Source: Cognatazoarcus halotolerans (GTDB taxonomy: Bacteria; Pseudomonadota; Gammaproteobacteria; Burkholderiales; Rhodocyclaceae). From it: a stretch of DNA of 64,000 nucleotides. A program made the translations under genes and the position numbers. The stretch spans positions 1-64,000 of the forward strand of contig NZ_WUAF01000013.1 in assembly GCF_009800965.1 (NCBI RefSeq). The letters run 5' to 3'. Below are positions 62,118-64,000 of the stretch, piece by piece. The notes under the pieces were generated by a model that had not been told where the DNA came from, searched no databases, and was given only the letters and a program-made list of their open reading frames with translations. The stretch's first letter is position 1. Each line of letters opens with the position of its first letter.

Positions 62118-63317
62118 ATGACAGTCCTGCGAATCGACGAGCCCCGTGTTCGCCTCCCGCTCGCGCAACCCGGATGGGCAGCCTTTACCGCCATGGCTTT
62201 TCGGCCGCTCTATCTGGCGGCCGCACTGTTCGGCGCGATCTCGACCCTCGCCTGGGTGCTTGGTTTCGCGGGCAGCTCCGCGCTACCTGGGATCCTGTGG
62301 CACGGGCACGAGATGATCTGGGGCTATGCGGGCGCCGCGGTGGTCGGCTTTTTGCTAACGGCTTCCGCTACCTGGACTGGCCACCGGACGCTTTCCGGTA
62401 CCCCGCTGGCCGTTCTGGTGGCGGTGTGGTCGTCCGCCCGGATCGCCGCGGCCGTCGAGACCGGTACGCCGATCATCACCGGCACACTGTCGGCCGGCTT
62501 CCTGCTTCTTTCGGCCGTAGCACTCGCGGTACCGGTCGTGCGTAGCCGCAATCGCCGCAACTATGGACTGGTTATCCTGCTGCTCGCCTTTGCGCTCACT
62601 GACGGTCTCTTTCTTCTCGCCTCGAGCGCCAGAGTGGCCATCGACCCGTTAAGGGTTCTCCAGGCAGGTCTTCTGATGGTCGCCGGTTTCATCGGGGTCA
62701 TCGGCCTGCGGGTGATTCCGTTCTTCACCCATCGCGCGCTTGGCCGCCCGCAGGTCACCCATCCCCGCCGGATGGGGCTCGCGGCGATCGCCGCACCATT
62801 GCTGATGGCGGCGATGCTTGTTCTCGGCATCGCGTCACCCATTGCGCTACCCGTCGGCATTGGCGGCATGCTGCTCAACCTTTGCTTGCTATGGCGCAAC
62901 AGCCACTCCGGGCTGCTCCGTCAGCCCCTGCTGTGGATCCTGTACGTCGGCTACAGTCTCACCGCGCTCGGCCTCGGCGTGACCGGCGCGGCACTCGCGT
63001 TGCCCCAGCACCCATGGTTGATTCAGGCCGCGACTCACATCATTGCCGTCGGCGGAATCGGAACGCTCACCCTCGGCATGATGACGCGCACGGCGCTTGG
63101 CCACACTGGCAGGCGTCTCGAACTGCCGTCCGATCAGCTTCCCGCCTACGCCCTGATGTTGCTGGCCACCGTCTTGCGCGTCATGGCCGCACTGCCGGGA
63201 GCGTCGCCCGAACTCGTGACGCTTGCCGGGTTTGCCTTCGCGGCAGCCTTGGTGCTCTTCGTCCTGCGCTATGGCCGCTGGCTGGTCAGCACTCGTGCCG
63301 ACGGCCTGCCAGGCTGA
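62118..63317 (+). CDS. nnrS: NnrS, heme/copper membrane protein of nitric-oxide response
   Basis: This 399-residue protein has about 12 helices, the NnrS fold that protects cells from nitric oxide by keeping metabolism and iron centres working. Motifs: FRPLYLAAALFGAISTLAWV, WHGHEMIWGYAGAAVVGFLL with paired histidines, VIPFFTHRALG and HIIAVGGIGTLTLGMMTRTALGHTGR split over 330-350. It is the last gene of the NsrR-controlled unit and ends 5 bases from a convergent gene. Confidence 0.94.
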   Translation: MTVLRIDEPRVRLPLAQPGWAAFTAMAFRPLYLAAALFGAISTLAWVLGFAGSSALPGILWHGHEMIWGYAGAAVVGFLLTASATWTGHRTLSGTPLAVLVAVWSSARIAAAVETGTPIITGTLSAGFLLLSAVALAVPVVRSRNRRNYGLVILLLAFALTDGLFLLASSARVAIDPLRVLQAGLLMVAGFIGVIGLRVIPFFTHRALGRPQVTHPRRMGLAAIAAPLLMAAMLVLGIASPIALPVGIGGMLLNLCLLWRNSHSGLLRQPLLWILYVGYSLTALGLGVTGAALALPQHPWLIQAATHIIAVGGIGTLTLGMMTRTALGHTGRRLELPSDQLPAYALMLLATVLRVMAALPGASPELVTLAGFAFAAALVLFVLRYGRWLVSTRADGLPG

Positions 63318-63322
63318 ACGGA

Positions 63323-64000
63323 TCAAGTCATGAGAACCATCACGAGAATCACCGCCAGCGCAGCAATCACGCCCAGCAGAATGGCGGTCGTATGATCGAT
63401 GGCCGAGGGCTTCGTCCGTCCCTCTACCGCAACACTCCCGCCGGAGGGCGTAGCCGGCGGCGGCATCACCCCGTCAGGCTCGGGCGGCACTCCGATCGCC
63501 TCCGCCACACCGACCACCGGGCCATTCAGTTGTTCCCCGCGCCCGGCGCCCAGCTGAATGCGCTCCGGCATGGCCACATCATGATCGGGCTCCGCCACCG
63601 CTAGGGAGGGCGGCGGCTCCGGCGGCATCACCGTGACCGCGGGCTCTGGCACAGGCGACGTACTCGCTTCGTCGGCGGCAGGATGGTCGGGCTCCGGTTC
63701 GAAAAAAGCACGCAATGCGTCCGGGTTGAGAATGGTCTGCGCGAGATGCGGTTCTCCGAATCCGCGGTCCCCCGTTGGCTCGATCACAGGCGCAGCCTGG
63801 CGGACTGCGGGCAGGTCTTCCTTGGGTGCGTCGAACTCCGCCCTCAGGGCGGCGATCAGCCGGTCGTCCTCGGAATCCATGAACCGCTCCTGCACGACCG
63901 GATCGGACCACATCACCGTTCTTGCCAGATCGTCCTCGGCCACCGCGTCCACGACCGTGCCATCGTGGATCGGGCCGGCCGGAGCGATCTGCCGCGCACG
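63323..64000 (-). CDS. Tail-anchored, proline/glutamate-rich protein (5' end beyond window)
   Basis: The frame is open to the right edge: a GTG at 63952 is an internal option, and 16 more in-frame codons precede it. The visible 225 residues are acidic and rich in Pro, Glu and Ala, with a single C-terminal membrane helix (AILLGVIAALAVILVMVLMT) as the last 20 residues. No enzyme motif was recognised. It may be a membrane-anchored regulator or scaffold. Confidence 0.6.
   Translation of the reverse strand, partial: RARQIAPAGPIHDGTVVDAVAEDDLARTVMWSDPVVQERFMDSEDDRLIAALRAEFDAPKEDLPAVRQAAPVIEPTGDRGFGEPHLAQTILNPDALRAFFEPEPDHPAADEASTSPVPEPAVTVMPPEPPPSLAVAEPDHDVAMPERIQLGAGRGEQLNGPVVGVAEAIGVPPEPDGVMPPPATPSGGSVAVEGRTKPSAIDHTTAILLGVIAALAVILVMVLMT

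Overview
The window looks like a chromosomal segment of a GC-rich, denitrifying betaproteobacterium, most likely of the Rhodocyclales (Azoarcus/Aromatoleum/Thauera group). This rests on gene content, not on a database search. The clues are the miaB-phoH-ybeY-corC-lnt and glyQ-glyS-gmhB-plsC blocks, a mla-ibaG-murA-hisG-hisD block, a short HisZ-dependent HisG, a phasin, an NsrR/NnrS nitric-oxide module and a biotin-dependent sodium-pump decarboxylase. Most of the window is core genome. No insertion sequence, integrase, prophage, CRISPR array or rRNA was seen.

Layout. 1-8.5 kb (minus strand): a giant repetitive LapA-type surface adhesin, cut by the window edge, with its type I secretion ABC transporter, membrane-fusion protein and a LuxR-type regulator. 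8.65-9.6 kb: rpoH behind a perfect CIRCE element. 9.6-19.2 kb (minus strand): the Mla lipid-transport operon, a YadGH-type ABC exporter, ibaG, murA, hisG and hisD, interrupted by rnk on the other strand. 19.3-36.8 kb: a pilus island. It holds a sigma54 activator, an MSHA-type type IV pilus assembly operon (MshM, L, N, E, G, I-, J- and K-like, two minor pseudopilins), a membrane adenylate cyclase, a histidine kinase, and a separate major-type prepilin behind three TGTC-N8-GAC sites and a -24/-12 promoter. 36.8-42.8 kb: a KefB/C-type antiporter, kdsD-lptC-lptA (without kdsC or lptB), an enoyl-CoA hydratase and a phasin. 42.9-56.1 kb (minus strand): plsC, gmhB, glyS, glyQ, a P-type ATPase, lnt, corC, an extended ybeY, phoH, miaB and a small secreted protein. 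56.2-60.1 kb: tRNA-Met and a methylmalonyl-CoA decarboxylase-type operon. 60.2-64 kb: a PII protein, nsrR with its operator, fdxA, a small membrane protein, nnrS and a tail-anchored protein cut by the edge.

The strongest candidate for an under-described system is the pilus island. Its prepilin has a sigma54 promoter with three regularly spaced palindromes. The fourth copy of that palindrome in the spacers inspected lies in front of the sigma54 activator gene at the far end of the island, and the putative kinase is divergent from the prepilin. A dedicated adenylate cyclase sits between them. This suggests a self-contained phosphorelay plus cAMP circuit controlling one pilus or pseudopilus; that wiring is inference.
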